A stretch of DNA of 12,183 nt from Candidatus Falkowbacteria bacterium RIFOXYC2_FULL_48_21 (GTDB lineage Bacteria; Patescibacteriota; Patescibacteriia; UBA11705; JABHMO01), in the NCBI GenBank assembly GCA_001778275.1, contig MFGM01000041.1, positions 1,579 through 13,761 on the forward strand. The letters run 5' to 3'. The notes beneath the pieces were generated by a model. The model had not been told where the DNA came from, searched no databases, and saw only the letters and a program-made list of their open reading frames with translations. Position numbers and translations under genes: made by a program. Below are positions 11,930 through 12,183 of the stretch, piece after piece (position 1 is the first letter of the stretch; each line of letters begins with the position of its first letter).

Positions 11930-12183
11930 GAAAAATTTCTGATAATCGCGGATTACCTTAACTTGCTTACTTGGCCGCACCTTGAACGAGTAACCTTTCT
12001 CTTGAAACTTTCCCGGTACAGACGCAATCCCTCGACCCCGCTCGGGATGACATTGCGTCTCTACCGTTGGACCAACTCGTTACCATAAATCGCCTCATCA
12101 CTCTTCTCCACCAACCGCTTCACCAACCCCAGCCAATTGTCCTCCTGCACCGGCGCCAACTTGGCCGTTGAATTCATTACGCG
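11918..12183 (-). pseudogene. Right-edge gene interrupted near its 3' end
   Basis: Two coding-like pieces lie on the minus strand in different frames. Piece A enters from the window edge and reads 40 residues (MNSTAKLAPVQEDNWLGLVK..., ATG possible at 12177) before a TAG at 12063-12061. Piece B, starting about 12018, reads VPGKFQEKGYSFKVRPSKQ followed by VKVIRDYQKFFKTA and stops at 11918, next to a terminator. Between them is the palindrome at 12014-12066, which supplies the TAG. The natural reading is one gene whose 3' part was split by the palindrome; the alternative is that piece A is the true C terminus or a short peptide and piece B is chance. The family is not recognised from so short a stretch. 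Confidence 0.5.
12014..12066. repeat. Palindromic dispersed element inside a coding frame
   Basis: Arms CGGTACAGACGCAAT (12014-12028) and ATTGCGTCTCTACCG (12052-12066) are complementary at 14 of 15 positions. The centre, on the minus strand, contains GTCATCCCGAGCGGGGTCGA and GGGAT, with ATCCC/GGGAT able to pair. From general knowledge, repeats of the form GTCATCCTGAGCG...GTCGAAGGAT are scattered in many bacterial genomes. The element carries the stop codon that ends piece A of the right-edge gene. Confidence 0.75.

Noticed and set aside
11960..12100. Possible tRNA on the minus strand (CCAACGGTAGAG looks like a D-arm)
   Set aside because: No anticodon arm, T-arm or matching acceptor stem can be formed; the stretch is better explained by coding frame plus palindrome.

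Overview
The window reads as bacterial chromosome, most likely from the Candidate Phyla Radiation (Patescibacteria). The case is inferential: short single-purpose genes, many proteins without a recognisable family, a Cys-rich surface protein of a style common in that group, a ComEC split into separate membrane and metallo-beta-lactamase proteins, and mostly SD-less starts. TGA is used as a stop (comEC, NYN gene), so this is the standard code, not the TGA=Gly code of Absconditabacteria and Gracilibacteria. No rRNA, tRNA, transposase, phage structural gene or CRISPR array was seen.

Layout. Almost everything runs on the minus strand. From the left: the 5' part of an unknown gene leaving the window (1-525); a probable structured RNA with its own promoter (about 611-751); a Nudix hydrolase-ndk operon (1957 to 913) ending in a hairpin terminator and a dispersed palindromic repeat; a membrane-anchored ComEC-type metallo-beta-lactamase protein (2031-2948); a second probable small RNA on the plus strand (3015-3105) with a near-consensus promoter, a three-way-junction fold and a perfect terminator; a small unknown protein (3104-3598); and a 771-residue secreted or anchored surface protein (3734-6049). 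Two plus-strand genes of unknown function (6361-7176, 7357-7752) follow, each with its own TTGACA promoter, strong Shine-Dalgarno sequence and terminator. Then come a NYN-domain nuclease-like protein (7957-8457) and the ComEC membrane channel (8611-9942) on the minus strand, a roughly 500-bp gene-free hairpin array (about 10019-10505), a two-gene operon of an unknown membrane protein and a divergent YfiH/LACC1-type protein (11825 to 10509), and at the right edge a gene that appears interrupted by a palindromic element.

How the parts relate. The Nudix hydrolase and NDK form a nucleotide-metabolism pair. The ComEC channel and the metallo-beta-lactamase protein are the two halves of one DNA-uptake factor, placed about 5.7 kb apart. 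The remaining genes look like independent transcription units.

The most unusual content is non-coding: two promoter-plus-terminator RNA candidates; three inverted elements built from heptads with five fixed and two variable bases, delimiting the plus-strand gene pair and the NYN gene; a hairpin array with a 42-bp perfect palindrome and a three-copy repeat module; and a palindrome inserted in a coding frame. Initiation signals also fall into two classes: strong SD in four genes, none visible in the others whose start lies in the window.
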